From contig JADGEO010000010.1 of assembly GCA_016744335.1 (NCBI GenBank), forward strand, positions 1 through 64,000: a DNA stretch of 64,000 nt. The letters are read 5' to 3'. Under the pieces are notes generated by a model. That model worked only from the letters and a program-made list of their open reading frames with translations, was not told the DNA's origin and did not search any database. Below are positions 31,068 through 41,274 of the stretch, piece by piece. Source of the DNA: Anaerolineales bacterium (lineage in GTDB: Bacteria; Chloroflexota; Anaerolineae; Anaerolineales; Villigracilaceae). The position numbers were made by a program, and so were the translations under genes. Each line of letters starts with the position of its first letter. Positions within the stretch are counted from its first letter, which is position 1.

Positions 31068-31682
31068 ATGGCAAAAGCAGGCAAAAAACACCGTCTTTTA
31101 ATATACGACTATACCCTCAGCCGTTGGTATCCCGCTACGCTTTTACTCAGTATTCTCCTCTTTGTCCTCTGGTGGTTTCTCCCCAATATATATCCTGAAA
31201 AAAGCTGGAAAGACACCCTCATACTTTTTTCTGCCGGATTCGCTTTGCTAGTAACCATCTTCCTATTACTGGCGCGTAAAGCCGCGTATGTGCGCCCTTA
31301 CCCAAAATACCTACGTTTAGCTACCCCGTTTTTTAGGCTCAACATATCCTATAAACGCATCATACAAACACGATCGAATGAGATGTTTCGGCTTTTTCCC
31401 CCATCCGAACTCTCCGATTGGCAACGCGATTCAATGAAATCGCTACTCAAAAAAACAGCCATTGTCATTGACCTGAAATCCTACCCTACCTCACGAAAAT
31501 TTCTGCGTTTCTTCCTCTCACCCTTTTTTTTCAAAGACAAAACCCCTCACTTTGTTATTCTAGTTGATGATTGGATGCGCCTAAGCGTAGAACTGGAAAG
31601 CCTCCGCTCAGGTGGCGATATTATTAAAAAAGAAGAAGACCCTGCCAGATCAATTCTTAGCTCTATCTCTGAAAACAAATGA
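31068..31682 (+). CDS. Hypothetical protein with two N-terminal TM segments
   Basis: ATLLLSILLFVLWWFLPNIYP and ILFSAGFALLVTIFLLLARK helices; tightly spaced downstream of translin-like gene. Confidence 0.6.
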   Translation: MAKAGKKHRLLIYDYTLSRWYPATLLLSILLFVLWWFLPNIYPEKSWKDTLILFSAGFALLVTIFLLLARKAAYVRPYPKYLRLATPFFRLNISYKRIIQTRSNEMFRLFPPSELSDWQRDSMKSLLKKTAIVIDLKSYPTSRKFLRFFLSPFFFKDKTPHFVILVDDWMRLSVELESLRSGGDIIKKEEDPARSILSSISENK

Positions 31683-32107
31683 AAATATATTTTGCCTGTT
31701 CTATCACAGAGGGGCGTGAATATGAAAAAAAATATCAAGCCATTACCCAATTTTTATTAGATGGAGGACACGAAGTCCCGACCGCGCATTTGGCTGAATC
31801 AAATACCCTCGAACATGAGCATGCCATTATCCCCGAAGACATTTACGCGCGTGACGTAAACTGGATACTGTCCAGCGACATCCTGCTGGCGGAAGTCAGT
31901 GTTCCCTCACACGGGGTCGGTTATGAAATTGGCTATGCGCTAAACACAGGAAAGCACGTCCTCTGCCTCCATCACGAGAGCAGGGCAGCCTCTAAGATGA
32001 TTACGGGCAATCCTCACCCTTTATTAACCATAAACGCCTATGAGAATATCTCGCAGGCGTTCAAGAAAACCCACTCATTTGTGAATAAAGTCACCATCAA
32101 GTCGTGA
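31679..32107 (+). CDS. Nucleoside 2-deoxyribosyltransferase-like protein
   Basis: MKIYFACSITEGREYEKKYQAI...YARDVNWILSSDILLAEVSVPSHGVGYEIGYAL. Confidence 0.8.
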   Translation: MKIYFACSITEGREYEKKYQAITQFLLDGGHEVPTAHLAESNTLEHEHAIIPEDIYARDVNWILSSDILLAEVSVPSHGVGYEIGYALNTGKHVLCLHHESRAASKMITGNPHPLLTINAYENISQAFKKTHSFVNKVTIKS

Positions 32108-32194
32108 CCTTTAGCTTTGTACCTTATTGCACAATGAAGTAAGATTTCTTCGGAGACTAAAAGACATACTCCTCCGTCTCCTCCTTTGGTGAAA

Positions 32195-32227
32195 GCCTCC
32201 GCTACCGATAATTATCGTGGCGGAGGC
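32195..32227. terminator. Stem-loop
   Basis: GCCTCCGCtaccgataattatcgtgGCGGAGGC. Confidence 0.55.
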
Positions 32228-32366
32228 GTTGTGTTTAAAGTGGGAAATTTGCGTAAGTGCCCCCCAAAAAGACGCTTGAGAGTAGCGATTAGCGCATGGA
32301 GCACAGGAAGACTAATTTATGAAGATATAAGGAGCAAACGAAAAACTGAATGTCTTTTTATTTTCA

Positions 32367-33263
32367 TCACACCAAAAAGAGCAAAGCAACACCAGCCATA
32401 GCGAGAAAAGTCCCGGCTATGCTACCCCAGCCAAACTTTTCTTTGAAGAAGAAGTAGCTAATTGGGAGCAAAAAGATAGGGGGCAAAGAAGTTAATGTGC
32501 TGGCAACACCTACCTCGATATGCTGAATAGCAAAAAGAGAGAGGGTGACCCCCAAAAAAGGTCCAAAAAACGCACCTGTCCCTGCAAGAAGAACGCCTTT
32601 TTTGTCTTTGTTTAAGGTTTGAAAAGTGCTTTTAATTTGGCGTTGTAAAAGAGTGAGTAACCACAAAACGATCATTGCGCTGAGCATCCGAATCAAGTTG
32701 GCAGAGATGGGGGAGAAATCACCTCCGAAGCCTTTTTTCGCGAGCACAAGCCCAGAAGCCTGCCCAACTGCCGCACCCAAGCCGAAGATAATGCCACGTT
32801 TATAATCACGCGCGCCGCCGTTCATTTTCTTCCCATCCACCACGACCCACATAATCCCCATTAGAGTGATCAAAATGCCTAGAACTTGTCCACTTCTTAG
32901 AGATTCTCCTAGAAATGCCCATGCTTGTAGCGCGGCAATGATAGGGGCGAGACTCATCATGAGCATTGCGATGCGTGGACCAACGAGAACAAAAGATTGA
33001 AAGAGAAAAATATCGCCAATGACCAGCCCTACGATGCCAGAAAGACCGAACCAAAACCAGCGTTCTGGGGCAACGTTGAAGGGAATAAGTGAGCCGAGCA
33101 CAACCCAGTGTGTAAGGCTGAGAAAAATTACGGCAAAAACAAGGCGGATACGGTTGACGACAAGTGAGCCGATACGCCTTCCGGCGATGGTAAATGCGCT
33201 TGAGCCAAAAGAAAAACTGAGTGATGTTGCGAGGGCGGCGAGTTCGCCAAGATAGGCTTCCAA
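32367..33263 (-). CDS. EamA/DMT-family transporter
   Basis: 10-TM; two EamA repeats, RIAMLMMSLAPIIAALQAWAFLGESL and GVASTLTSLPPIFLLPISYFFFKEKF. Confidence 0.88.
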   Translation of the reverse strand: MEAYLGELAALATSLSFSFGSSAFTIAGRRIGSLVVNRIRLVFAVIFLSLTHWVVLGSLIPFNVAPERWFWFGLSGIVGLVIGDIFLFQSFVLVGPRIAMLMMSLAPIIAALQAWAFLGESLRSGQVLGILITLMGIMWVVVDGKKMNGGARDYKRGIIFGLGAAVGQASGLVLAKKGFGGDFSPISANLIRMLSAMIVLWLLTLLQRQIKSTFQTLNKDKKGVLLAGTGAFFGPFLGVTLSLFAIQHIEVGVASTLTSLPPIFLLPISYFFFKEKFGWGSIAGTFLAMAGVALLFLV

Positions 33264-33373
33264 GAAGTTCTCCTAAGTGCTTTAAGAATATGTATTGAAT
33301 TTTACAATTTTAAGCACTTGGAAGTATTGCAGGAATCGTTCAGAAAAATGGTTTTTCGTCTATAATCAATTTA

Positions 33374-34219
33374 ATGAAAAAAGAAGAGCACTTTGCGATT
33401 TGGCGTGAAGCCTTTGGTGAAACCTTTACCCTTAACTCGATTCTTGCCGCGGCGGGAACGGCGTATTTTGCGTTTTTTTCTTTTTTCCCTCTTATGTTGC
33501 TCATTGTTGCCATTGCAAGCCGCTGGTTTGACCCCCTTTGGGTTGAAAATGAGATTATCACGCAATTAGAATTTATTATGCCCGGAATTACCGGCCTAGT
33601 AGGGGATAATATCGAAAACATTGTGCAATCGCGTGGTTCAATGACCACTACAGCTTTGTTGATTTTGGTCTGGTCTGGCTCAACACTTTTTAGCATTCTT
33701 GCACGGGTAATGGATAGTATTTGGGAGGGGAGAGACACACGTTCTCCGCTTCGCTATAGAGGGCTTGCTTTGCTTTTTGTCATTGGCTTGAGCGCTATTA
33801 TTTTGCCCCTTCTTTTTCTTGGCACATGGATTACGCCTATGGCAGAGAATTGGCTCCCAAATATCCCTTCTTTTTTGCTTTCAGGCTCAACTTTCATTAT
33901 TTCGGCATTTATTAGCATTATGCTTTTTGGCTTACTTTACCGTTTTATGCCACATAATAGCCCCGCGTGGCACGATGTTTGGATAGCGGCTATTGCGGCG
34001 GGTTTTTTATGGGAGCTTGCAAAGCGTTTTTTTGTTAATTATATTGCCAGTTTTCTGACCAGTTCTAATCTTGTTTATGGTTCTTTTTCTACCATCATTG
34101 CATTTTTGGCATGGGTACATTTAAGCGGGCTGATATTTTTCTTTGGCGCATATTTAGGGAAAGGATATAGAGGTGATGGAAAGCAAGATCGAAGAAAAAA
34201 AAGAAGAAGGTGGGATTGA
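33374..34219 (+). CDS. YihY/BrkB family membrane protein
   Basis: AAGTAYFAFFSFFPLMLLIVAIAS...VWIAAIAAGFLWELAKRFFVNYIASF...YGSFSTIIAFLAWVHLSG. Confidence 0.88.
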   Translation: MKKEEHFAIWREAFGETFTLNSILAAAGTAYFAFFSFFPLMLLIVAIASRWFDPLWVENEIITQLEFIMPGITGLVGDNIENIVQSRGSMTTTALLILVWSGSTLFSILARVMDSIWEGRDTRSPLRYRGLALLFVIGLSAIILPLLFLGTWITPMAENWLPNIPSFLLSGSTFIISAFISIMLFGLLYRFMPHNSPAWHDVWIAAIAAGFLWELAKRFFVNYIASFLTSSNLVYGSFSTIIAFLAWVHLSGLIFFFGAYLGKGYRGDGKQDRRKKRRRWD

Positions 34220-34298
34220 CTGCAATTTGGTTTTCTCTAGTTATTCAGCAGAGTTCAAGCATAAACTTATCTGAATTTCTAAGACCTCCTGACACCTC

Positions 34299-35534
34299 AT
34301 GAACCTAAAAAACGACTCTATGTTCCCCCGTTTTGCCGCTTATGGTTTTCTTAAGAACCTGCGCTTTTTCGACCCTTTTATTATTCTTATTTTCCGTGAG
34401 GCGGGGTTGAGCTTCTTGCAAATTGGGCTACTCTACGCCATCCGTGATATAGCAACGAATATCCTTGAAATCCCCACCGGTGTATTTGCCGATTCCTTTG
34501 GCAGACGCAAGTCTATGGTGATGGCCTTCATCTCTTATCTGATTTCATTTTTCGTTTTTTATTTTTTCGCCACTTTTCACATTTATGCGCTGGCTATGGT
34601 TCTCTTCGCATTCGGCGAGGCTTTCCGCTCTGGCACGCACAAAGCTCTCATTCTCGAACATCTCAAAATGACGGGCAGAGAAGATATCAAAGTTGCCTAT
34701 TACGGCAGAACGCGCTCATTTTCTCAGCTTGGCTCAGCAGTTAATGCCCTCATCGCGGCAGGATTGGTCTTCTACACGGGTAAATATCGCATCATGTTTC
34801 TTGCATCCACAATTCCTTATTCTTTGGATTTGTTGAACTTGCTTGCCTACCCCAAAGCTTTGGATGGTGACCTAAAGTCCGTGCCCTTTAAAAACATCTG
34901 GAGCCAGACGAAAAGCACCCTACGCGACTTTAGCGGGATATTCACCAATAAACTTGCTTTACGATCCCTGCTCAATAGTTCGGTAAATGGCGGTTCCTTC
35001 AAAGCCACAAAAGACTACCTTCAGCCTATTTTAGAGAGTTTTGCACTTGCTGTCCCTTTTCTTATATCCGCTAGTGAGATGCAACGTGGTGCGACGATGA
35101 TTGGCGTGGTTTATTTTGTTATTTATCTTTTTACCAGCTACGCTTCTCGTAATGCAGCAAATTTCAGCGAGCGTTTTTCTTCGTTAGGACGCGCTATTAA
35201 TATCAGCTTCTTGCTTGGTGCGGGGCTACTTTTTGTCGCTGGGGTGGCAACTTGGGCAAATATCATTGGGTTATCTATCATCACTTTCTTGGCTTTTTAT
35301 GTTCTCCGCTCCTTGCGCCGTCCAATGGATGTGGGCTATATCAGCGACCAAATTGAGAGCAAAATCATGGCATCTGGGCTTTCGGCTGAGGCGCAATTAA
35401 CCACTATTCTCACCGCCATTTTTGCGCCACTTTTGGGCTACCTCACTGATTCTTTCGGTGTTGGCATCGCACTTACGGTGCTGGGGGCAGGTATGATAGG
35501 AGGCTATTCTTTTGTGAAGGTAGATGAAAGCTAA
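34299..35534 (+). CDS. MFS transporter
   Basis: FREAGLSFLQIGLLYAIRDIATNILEIPTGVFADSFGRRKSMV. Confidence 0.85.
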   Translation: MNLKNDSMFPRFAAYGFLKNLRFFDPFIILIFREAGLSFLQIGLLYAIRDIATNILEIPTGVFADSFGRRKSMVMAFISYLISFFVFYFFATFHIYALAMVLFAFGEAFRSGTHKALILEHLKMTGREDIKVAYYGRTRSFSQLGSAVNALIAAGLVFYTGKYRIMFLASTIPYSLDLLNLLAYPKALDGDLKSVPFKNIWSQTKSTLRDFSGIFTNKLALRSLLNSSVNGGSFKATKDYLQPILESFALAVPFLISASEMQRGATMIGVVYFVIYLFTSYASRNAANFSERFSSLGRAINISFLLGAGLLFVAGVATWANIIGLSIITFLAFYVLRSLRRPMDVGYISDQIESKIMASGLSAEAQLTTILTAIFAPLLGYLTDSFGVGIALTVLGAGMIGGYSFVKVDES

Positions 35535-35557
35535 AAAACAGGAGCATAAGTAAACCT

Positions 35558-36066
35558 CTAGCTACACATCACTTTTAGAAATAGAATAAAAAACGTACGG
35601 GAATAGGCTTGTTTAGTCGAAAACAATGCTCTATCCAATCTACACCAATCCGAAAATAGCTTTTATCTCGCCGACTTTTGACATCAACATAGTGCCGATA
35701 GCCTCGTTTGACCACCCAGCTTCCAAGCGAGATGAGCCAGACGAAGGCGATAAATACTGCCAAAGTGAGCCTATCGATGCGGTCTGCATTTTTGAGATGG
35801 GTTGCTTCCAAATCAAAACCATTTCCCTTCACATCGCCGAATAATTCTTCAATCCACATAGAGCCGTTACAAGAAGGGCCATATTACGAATGCGAGTAAT
35901 CCGTTCTTCTGGCATCCATTGGAGAAACTGCTTTTTTAGCTTATGATAGATGGGAAGGTGGTTTGACATTGATGTCTCCTGTACTTATGGTTTGTTGGTT
36001 ACTTACCAAGTGTACACGCTCAATGCGCCACCTTCATTTCGTTTTGTTAAAGTGATGTGTAGCTAG
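35558..36066 (-). mobile_element. Internally deleted IS4-like element with intact 18-bp terminal inverted repeats
   Basis: TIRs CTAGCTACACATCACTTT (35558-35575) and AAAGTGATGTGTAGCTAG (36049-36066); minus-strand transposase C-terminus MWIEELFGDVKGNGFDLEATHLKNADRIDRLTLAV plus N-terminal stub MSNHLPIYHKLKKQFLQWMPEERITRIRNMALLVTAL. Confidence 0.88.
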
Positions 36067-36149
36067 ATGATTACTTAGATATACCTTCAAGATTATTCTC
36101 CTACTCTTCATTAAGCATGAAAAAAGCGGTCTATTGTGTTCATCTCTAG

Positions 36150-36641
36150 CCTTGCGGCTACGCAGGCGACCCCGTCCGCGCCTGCACTTGTTCTCACTCC
36201 ACTGTGACGCGTTACCCAAATCGAATTTCAGGTACTATGCTTGACCGCATAGATATTCACATCGAAGTCCCGCTCGTAGATTTCGAGAAATTATCTGACA
36301 AATGCAGGGGAGAAAGTTCCGAAGATATTCGTGCTAGAGTAGAAAAAGCGCGTCAAATACAAAGAGATAGATTCACCGAACTTAAAAATGGTGTAATGAC
36401 CAACACCGATATGCGCGGCGCATATTTGCGCGTGGCAGAAGTCCGTCAGTTTTGTGAGTTAGATGATGCGGGGCAAGCACTCATTAAAACAGTGATGGCA
36501 CAATTGCAACTCTCCGCACGAGCCTATCATCGCATTTTGAAATTATCACGCACAAGTACTGATTTGGCGGGGGATGAGAATATAGTGTCCACGCATTTGG
36601 CAGAGGCTTTACAGTATAGCCCTAAGGGGATGATGGTTTAG
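36150..36641 (+). pseudogene. comM/yifB (Mg-chelatase-like) C-terminal fragment, copy 1
   Basis: PCGYAGDPVRACTCSHSTVTRYPNRISGTMLDRIDIHIEVPLVDFEKLSD...[21 protein letters not shown]...HLAEALQY; ATPase N-terminus absent. Confidence 0.88.
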
Positions 36642-36729
36642 TTTATCAAGAAAACTGAAACTCTATTCTTTTGCGCTAAAAAACATCTTTTTGAAAAAGA
36701 TCTTGCTCGAGCGCATCTAAAATCTAGAG

Positions 36730-37010
36730 ATTAAATGCCCATAAATTTTCATGCTCATTATATACCTTAATTTCTTTTGATACCGCGTCAACGCTTCACC
36801 TTCTAGCCCCAATTTTTCAAAAAACGCCCAACCAACACGCTTAGGATAGGGCTCTGGCAAGACATTATTTTAGCTGTCAATTTTGTGAATTAGTTCAGAA
36901 TAGATACGAAAGACATCCTGCTCACTTTTTTTACCCCATATTTTTCTGCGGCATCGCGCAAAAAGGCATATTTGGGAAGACGAGCGTCCCGCCTGCGTTG
37001 AAGAGGAGAT
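36730..37010 (-). pseudogene. Decayed gene remnant of unknown function
   Basis: Minus strand reads coding-like blocks in shifted frames (PKYAFLRDAAEKYGVKK; PYPKRVGWAFFEKLGLEGEALTRYQKK) separated by stops. Confidence 0.4.
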
Positions 37011-37029
37011 AAGGTTTTTTGATGTGGAT

Positions 37030-38646
37030 TTAAGAGACGATTCCTGCGGAGGGAATCATGCGATCATAATGAATAAGGGGCTGACCGCGCCGCTCACCAG
37101 GGATAATTGCTCTGCCGCCTAAATAGTAGACTTGTGCCGAACCGCCGCCATCCAAGTTGATTGCGTGCCGTGCGCCCGTGTCTCTGAGCAGATGTGCCAA
37201 CTCGACCAAGGATGCCCCTTGGCTCTCTTGGTCGGTGATCCCAATCCCCTTGCTGACACCTGCTACTGCTACGAGAATCATCTGTCCATCTCGACTGATG
37301 CCTAACCCAACTCGCGCATGGCGGTTATGAACATTGCTATCGTAATCGGTGGGGACTGCGCCCATTTGAAATTTGCCATTTTCAAGAGTGCGACTTGCCC
37401 AAAATTCTTCTTCTTTCTCTGAGTCATAATCTTCAATGCGTGCGATGCCATCTTTTACAAGTAGGGGACCTGTTTGGATGGCTTCAGTTATTTTTTGATT
37501 TTCGGAGTCTGCAAATTGATAACTCACTTCTATATTTTCTTCGAGTGCATCAAGTAGGGCTTTGTGTTCTTTTGCAGAAAGGACATCTTCCGAAAAGGAG
37601 AGGACGAATCCATTTTGGGGAATGTCTAAGCCGCCGCCAATTTTCCAGCCGCCAACACGGCGGGCTACAATTGTTAACTCAAAACGGTTTGGAGCAAGGG
37701 GCGTTTTGCCGAGAGCGTGTCCACGCGAAAAAACGCCAAAATAACGGGTGTAGACAGAGATGGGTTTTGGTTTACTAGGGTTGAGGACGAAGAGATGTTT
37801 GCAAGCGGTACCAAGCTGATGCAAAGGGCGGATCCGCAGAGAAGATGGGATGGTGATTTCGATGTCGTCGAGGCCGAAGAAGCCTAAATCCCAGATTCCC
37901 TCTGCATCCCCAAAAAGTGTAGCTCGTTTGTAGAGGGGCGGGCGTTGGATGATGCCATCGCCAACCCAGAGATTGAAGCCCTCGCCTAGCCCAGAGTGAT
38001 GGCTGAAATAATCGTGAGTTTCGAGCAGAAAAAAAGTGGTGTTGAATGCGAGGCGGGGCGTGCGGTTATAAACAAGGTCGCTAAGTGTGCCGCAATTGGC
38101 AATGGGAACAAGGTTTTGAGCGGTGTCAAGATGAGTTTGGGCAAAATTGATTTCTGTGGGAGCTTCTTTGCCATAGCCCACTTCGAGATGGATGCGGTTT
38201 TCGTCAGAGAGTTTTTTCAAAATGATTTTGGCACGCTTTTTTTCTTTGGGGTGTGTAGCAGGAGCTTGCTCTAACCAATCTCCATTTTTGTATTTAATCC
38301 AACCTTCTCTAAAAATTTGACGCATGGTGTAGGTGATGAGCGAATTTGCGCTGGTGAGTGTTTCGCCTGTCTCTGTTTTGGCGTGGATATTTGGGAAAAG
38401 CTGTGTGCTTGGTTGGTCTTTTTCAAGGAGCAGAAAAGAGATAACTAGCGGATCGTTTTCGCCGCGCGTGTGCGCTTTGAAGTGTGAAAAATGGCTAATA
38501 TCGCGCAATTTCACTTGCGGGTTGCTTTGGTTGATGTCGTTAAAGCGGAGTAAATTAGCAGGGAATTGGATTGTGATGTAATCTGAGAAAGTGCCGTCAG
38601 GGTGTTGAAGGCGACCTTCATTTTTGGAGAATGTAGGTGAGGTCAT
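37030..38646 (-). CDS. Phosphodiester glycosidase (NAGPA/DUF2233-like) family protein
   Basis: C-terminus RVGLGISRDGQMILVAVAGVSKGIGITDQESQGASLVELAHLLRDTGARHAINLDGGGSAQVYYLGG. Confidence 0.85.
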   Translation of the reverse strand: MTSPTFSKNEGRLQHPDGTFSDYITIQFPANLLRFNDINQSNPQVKLRDISHFSHFKAHTRGENDPLVISFLLLEKDQPSTQLFPNIHAKTETGETLTSANSLITYTMRQIFREGWIKYKNGDWLEQAPATHPKEKKRAKIILKKLSDENRIHLEVGYGKEAPTEINFAQTHLDTAQNLVPIANCGTLSDLVYNRTPRLAFNTTFFLLETHDYFSHHSGLGEGFNLWVGDGIIQRPPLYKRATLFGDAEGIWDLGFFGLDDIEITIPSSLRIRPLHQLGTACKHLFVLNPSKPKPISVYTRYFGVFSRGHALGKTPLAPNRFELTIVARRVGGWKIGGGLDIPQNGFVLSFSEDVLSAKEHKALLDALEENIEVSYQFADSENQKITEAIQTGPLLVKDGIARIEDYDSEKEEEFWASRTLENGKFQMGAVPTDYDSNVHNRHARVGLGISRDGQMILVAVAGVSKGIGITDQESQGASLVELAHLLRDTGARHAINLDGGGSAQVYYLGGRAIIPGERRGQPLIHYDRMIPSAGIVS

Positions 38647-38782
38647 AGTTTTATTGGTTGTTTTAGTTATTGAGTTGCTTTGTGTTTCGTACAGAATTAA
38701 GAAAGAGATTTAACAAAAGAAGAAAGAAGAAAGAGGAAAGAAATACGGTACTCTTTCTTCTTTCGCTCTACCTTTCACACTT

Positions 38783-39397
38783 TCAAGCCCCACAAACTAC
38801 CTTACCCAAATCAATCAACTCTTGGGCTTTTTTTGGGATATGCGACCGCTCCGCGCGCGTGTGGAGTTGGTTCAGCCCAAAAAACAATTCCTTAGCCCGA
38901 ATCAGGTATGCGCCCAAATTCAACTCCCGAATGGTACGGATATTCCCAGAGGCTTCGGCATCTTCGATAATATCTACAATTTGTCCTTGTGCATCTCGGA
39001 TGATGCGTCCATAGGGGAGAGATTCAGAAGATGTAGCGGTGAAGAGAGTTAGGTCGGCAGATTTAAGTTGATGTCGAGTTAATAGTCCTCGAAGTGAAGC
39101 AAGTCGAAATAAGGACGTGTCTCCGTAGAGAATGAGGAGGTCGCTGTTAAAGCCTGTTAAGGCATCTGTTGCTAAACGAATGGCATCGCCAGTCCCGTAT
39201 GCATCTTCTTGGTAAAGAATTTTGTATCCTTTCTCAAGATTTTTGGCAAAACTCTGCTGGCTTTCATCCAAAACAAGGTAGATATTTTGGGGCGGAGCAA
39301 TTTTCTCGGCAAGTTCTAAAACGTGGAAAACAATCTCTTTTTCACCGAGCATCTTCTTGGGCTTAAAAGCTGCCAAAATAATGATTTTTAATGACAT
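38783..39397 (-). CDS. GlmU-N-terminal-like nucleotidyltransferase homolog with altered signature loop
   Basis: MSLKIIILAAFKPKKMLGEKEIVFHVLELAEKI...YQEDAYGTGDAIRLATDAL...LLILYGDTSLFRLASLRGLL...EDAEASGNIRTIRELNLGAYLI. Confidence 0.75.
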   Translation of the reverse strand: MSLKIIILAAFKPKKMLGEKEIVFHVLELAEKIAPPQNIYLVLDESQQSFAKNLEKGYKILYQEDAYGTGDAIRLATDALTGFNSDLLILYGDTSLFRLASLRGLLTRHQLKSADLTLFTATSSESLPYGRIIRDAQGQIVDIIEDAEASGNIRTIRELNLGAYLIRAKELFFGLNQLHTRAERSHIPKKAQELIDLGKVVCGA

Positions 39398-40251
39398 TAT
39401 TTTAGTCCTGTGGTTGCGATTCCTTCTACGATATAGCGTTGGGCGAGGATGTAGACGATGAGGAGGGGCAAAATGGAGATGACTGCGCCAGCGAGGAGGA
39501 GATTCCATTGTGCTCCGAATTCATTTTGAAAGGAGGTTAGCCCGATGGTGATGGTGCGAAGATTTGAGGAGGAAATATAGAGAACGGGGCGGAGAAGCTC
39601 ATTCCAATTGTGGATGAAGCCGATGAGGAAGAGGGTGGTCATGGCGGGCATGGAAAGGGGAATGAAGATTTTACGGTAAATCTGGAAGGTGGATGCGCCA
39701 TCGAGGTGGGCTGCTTCGACCAACTCTTCGGGGATGCTCATGAAAAACTCACGTAACATAAAAGTTCCGAATGTGCCGACAAGAAATGATGGCACGATGA
39801 GCGGGAGATAAGTATCGAGCCAATCGAGTTTTGCCATGAGGAGAAATTCTGGAATGATGATTACTTCGGTAGGGATCATGGTTGTAGAGAGGAGCAAGCC
39901 AAAAAACAATCCTTTCCCTTTGAATTCCATGCGAGCAAACGCGAAGCCAGCTAAAGAAGCGGTAAGCAATTGTCCGGTTGCCGCCATCCCAGCTACGAAG
40001 AGACTATTCCCCGCATAACGCAGAAAACTATATTTTGTGAGCACAGCGATGTAGGAATCCCACATTTCGGGTTTGAAGAGTAAATCGGGCATCATTGTTG
40101 GGGGCAAAGAGAAAATTGCGCCGCGCGATTTGAAGGTAGTGATTATCATCCAAAGGAAAGGAAAAATTGTTGTAAAGGCAAAGATGCTCAAGACAACATA
40201 AGAAAAAATGTTGCGGACTGAGCGTGGGATTTTAAAATTTAACATATTCAT
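39397..40251 (-). CDS. Carbohydrate ABC transporter permease (MalG-type)
   Basis: EELVEAAHLDGASTFQIYRKIFIPLSMPAMTTLFLIGFIHNWNE EAA motif. Confidence 0.92.
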   Translation of the reverse strand: MNMLNFKIPRSVRNIFSYVVLSIFAFTTIFPFLWMIITTFKSRGAIFSLPPTMMPDLLFKPEMWDSYIAVLTKYSFLRYAGNSLFVAGMAATGQLLTASLAGFAFARMEFKGKGLFFGLLLSTTMIPTEVIIIPEFLLMAKLDWLDTYLPLIVPSFLVGTFGTFMLREFFMSIPEELVEAAHLDGASTFQIYRKIFIPLSMPAMTTLFLIGFIHNWNELLRPVLYISSSNLRTITIGLTSFQNEFGAQWNLLLAGAVISILPLLIVYILAQRYIVEGIATTGLK

Positions 40252-40266
40252 TGCTATATCCTTTCG

Positions 40267-41142
40267 TTAAAGATCGTAGGAAACCCAGCGTTCTTTCACT
40301 TTAAAAGAAACCAAGGTTGTGATACCAACAAAAATGAGCAGGAAGAAGGCTAGTGAGGCAGCGTATCCCATCCTAGAATAAATAAAGGCGTTTTGATAGA
40401 TGAAATATGCCAGCGTAGTAGATGCGTAATTGGGTCCGCCACCTGTCATTGCAAAGGTGACATCGAAGGTTTTGAATGCGTCAATGACGGTGATGATAAA
40501 AACAAAAAAAGTAACAGGGGAAAGCAAAGGAACGGTGATGTGGAGAAATTGGGCGAGTTTGGATGCTCCATCAATTTCTGCGGCTTCGTAGAGAGATTTC
40601 GGAATCCCCTGCAAGCCAGCAAGAAAAACCATCATCTGAAAGCCAGCCGCTTTCCAGATGGCAACAATAGCGAGGGCAACTAATGCCCAAGTCTTCTCGG
40701 CAAGCCAAGCCGGAGGGCTACTTATATGCAAAAAATTTCTCAATATATGATTTAGGATACCAAAACGCGTGGCGAATATCCAATTCCAGACCATTGCGAC
40801 TGCGACCATCGCGGTAATATAAGGCATGAAGTAAAGACCACGAAAAAAGGCGATCCCCTTGAGTTTCTGATTGATCATCATTGCCATCAAAAGAGCTAAA
40901 ATCATCACGCCGGGGACGAAGAGGGCTGTAAAGAAAAGGGTGTTTTTGGTAACCAGCCAAAAAGTTTCAGAACCAATGGCTTCTACATAATTGGCTAATC
41001 CTAAAAATTTTGGCGGGGCTTGGACATTCCAGCGGGTGAAACTTGCACCAATCGCAACAGCAACGGGACCCAGTCGAAAGACAAATAAACCAACCAGCAT
41101 GGGGAAGATAAAGATATAAGGGGTTATTTTTCCATGTTTCAT
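40267..41142 (-). CDS. Sugar ABC transporter permease (MalF-type)
   Basis: KSLYEAAEIDGASKLAQFLHITVPLLSPVTFF EAA motif. Confidence 0.92.
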   Translation of the reverse strand: MKHGKITPYIFIFPMLVGLFVFRLGPVAVAIGASFTRWNVQAPPKFLGLANYVEAIGSETFWLVTKNTLFFTALFVPGVMILALLMAMMINQKLKGIAFFRGLYFMPYITAMVAVAMVWNWIFATRFGILNHILRNFLHISSPPAWLAEKTWALVALAIVAIWKAAGFQMMVFLAGLQGIPKSLYEAAEIDGASKLAQFLHITVPLLSPVTFFVFIITVIDAFKTFDVTFAMTGGGPNYASTTLAYFIYQNAFIYSRMGYAASLAFFLLIFVGITTLVSFKVKERWVSYDL

Positions 41143-41226
41143 AATCTTTTCCTTCTGAAAAAAGGGGGAGGGAACAAAAATTGCTAAATTAAAAATTTAG
41201 AGAAGACCCGAAAGGTTTCAAAAAAA

Positions 41227-41254
41227 GTCTGAGGGAGATAATTCTCCCTCAGAC
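41227..41254 (-). terminator. Stem-loop downstream of binding-protein gene
   Basis: GTCTGAGGGAG-ataatt-CTCCCTCAGAC. Confidence 0.75.
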
Positions 41255-41274
41255 AACGAACTAAAACTTAAAGC

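Noticed and set aside
36061-36200. Possible tRNA or att site between the IS remnant and the comM fragment
   Set aside because: No cloverleaf could be folded by eye; the sequence is better explained as comM coding remnant (PCGYAGDPVRACTCS).
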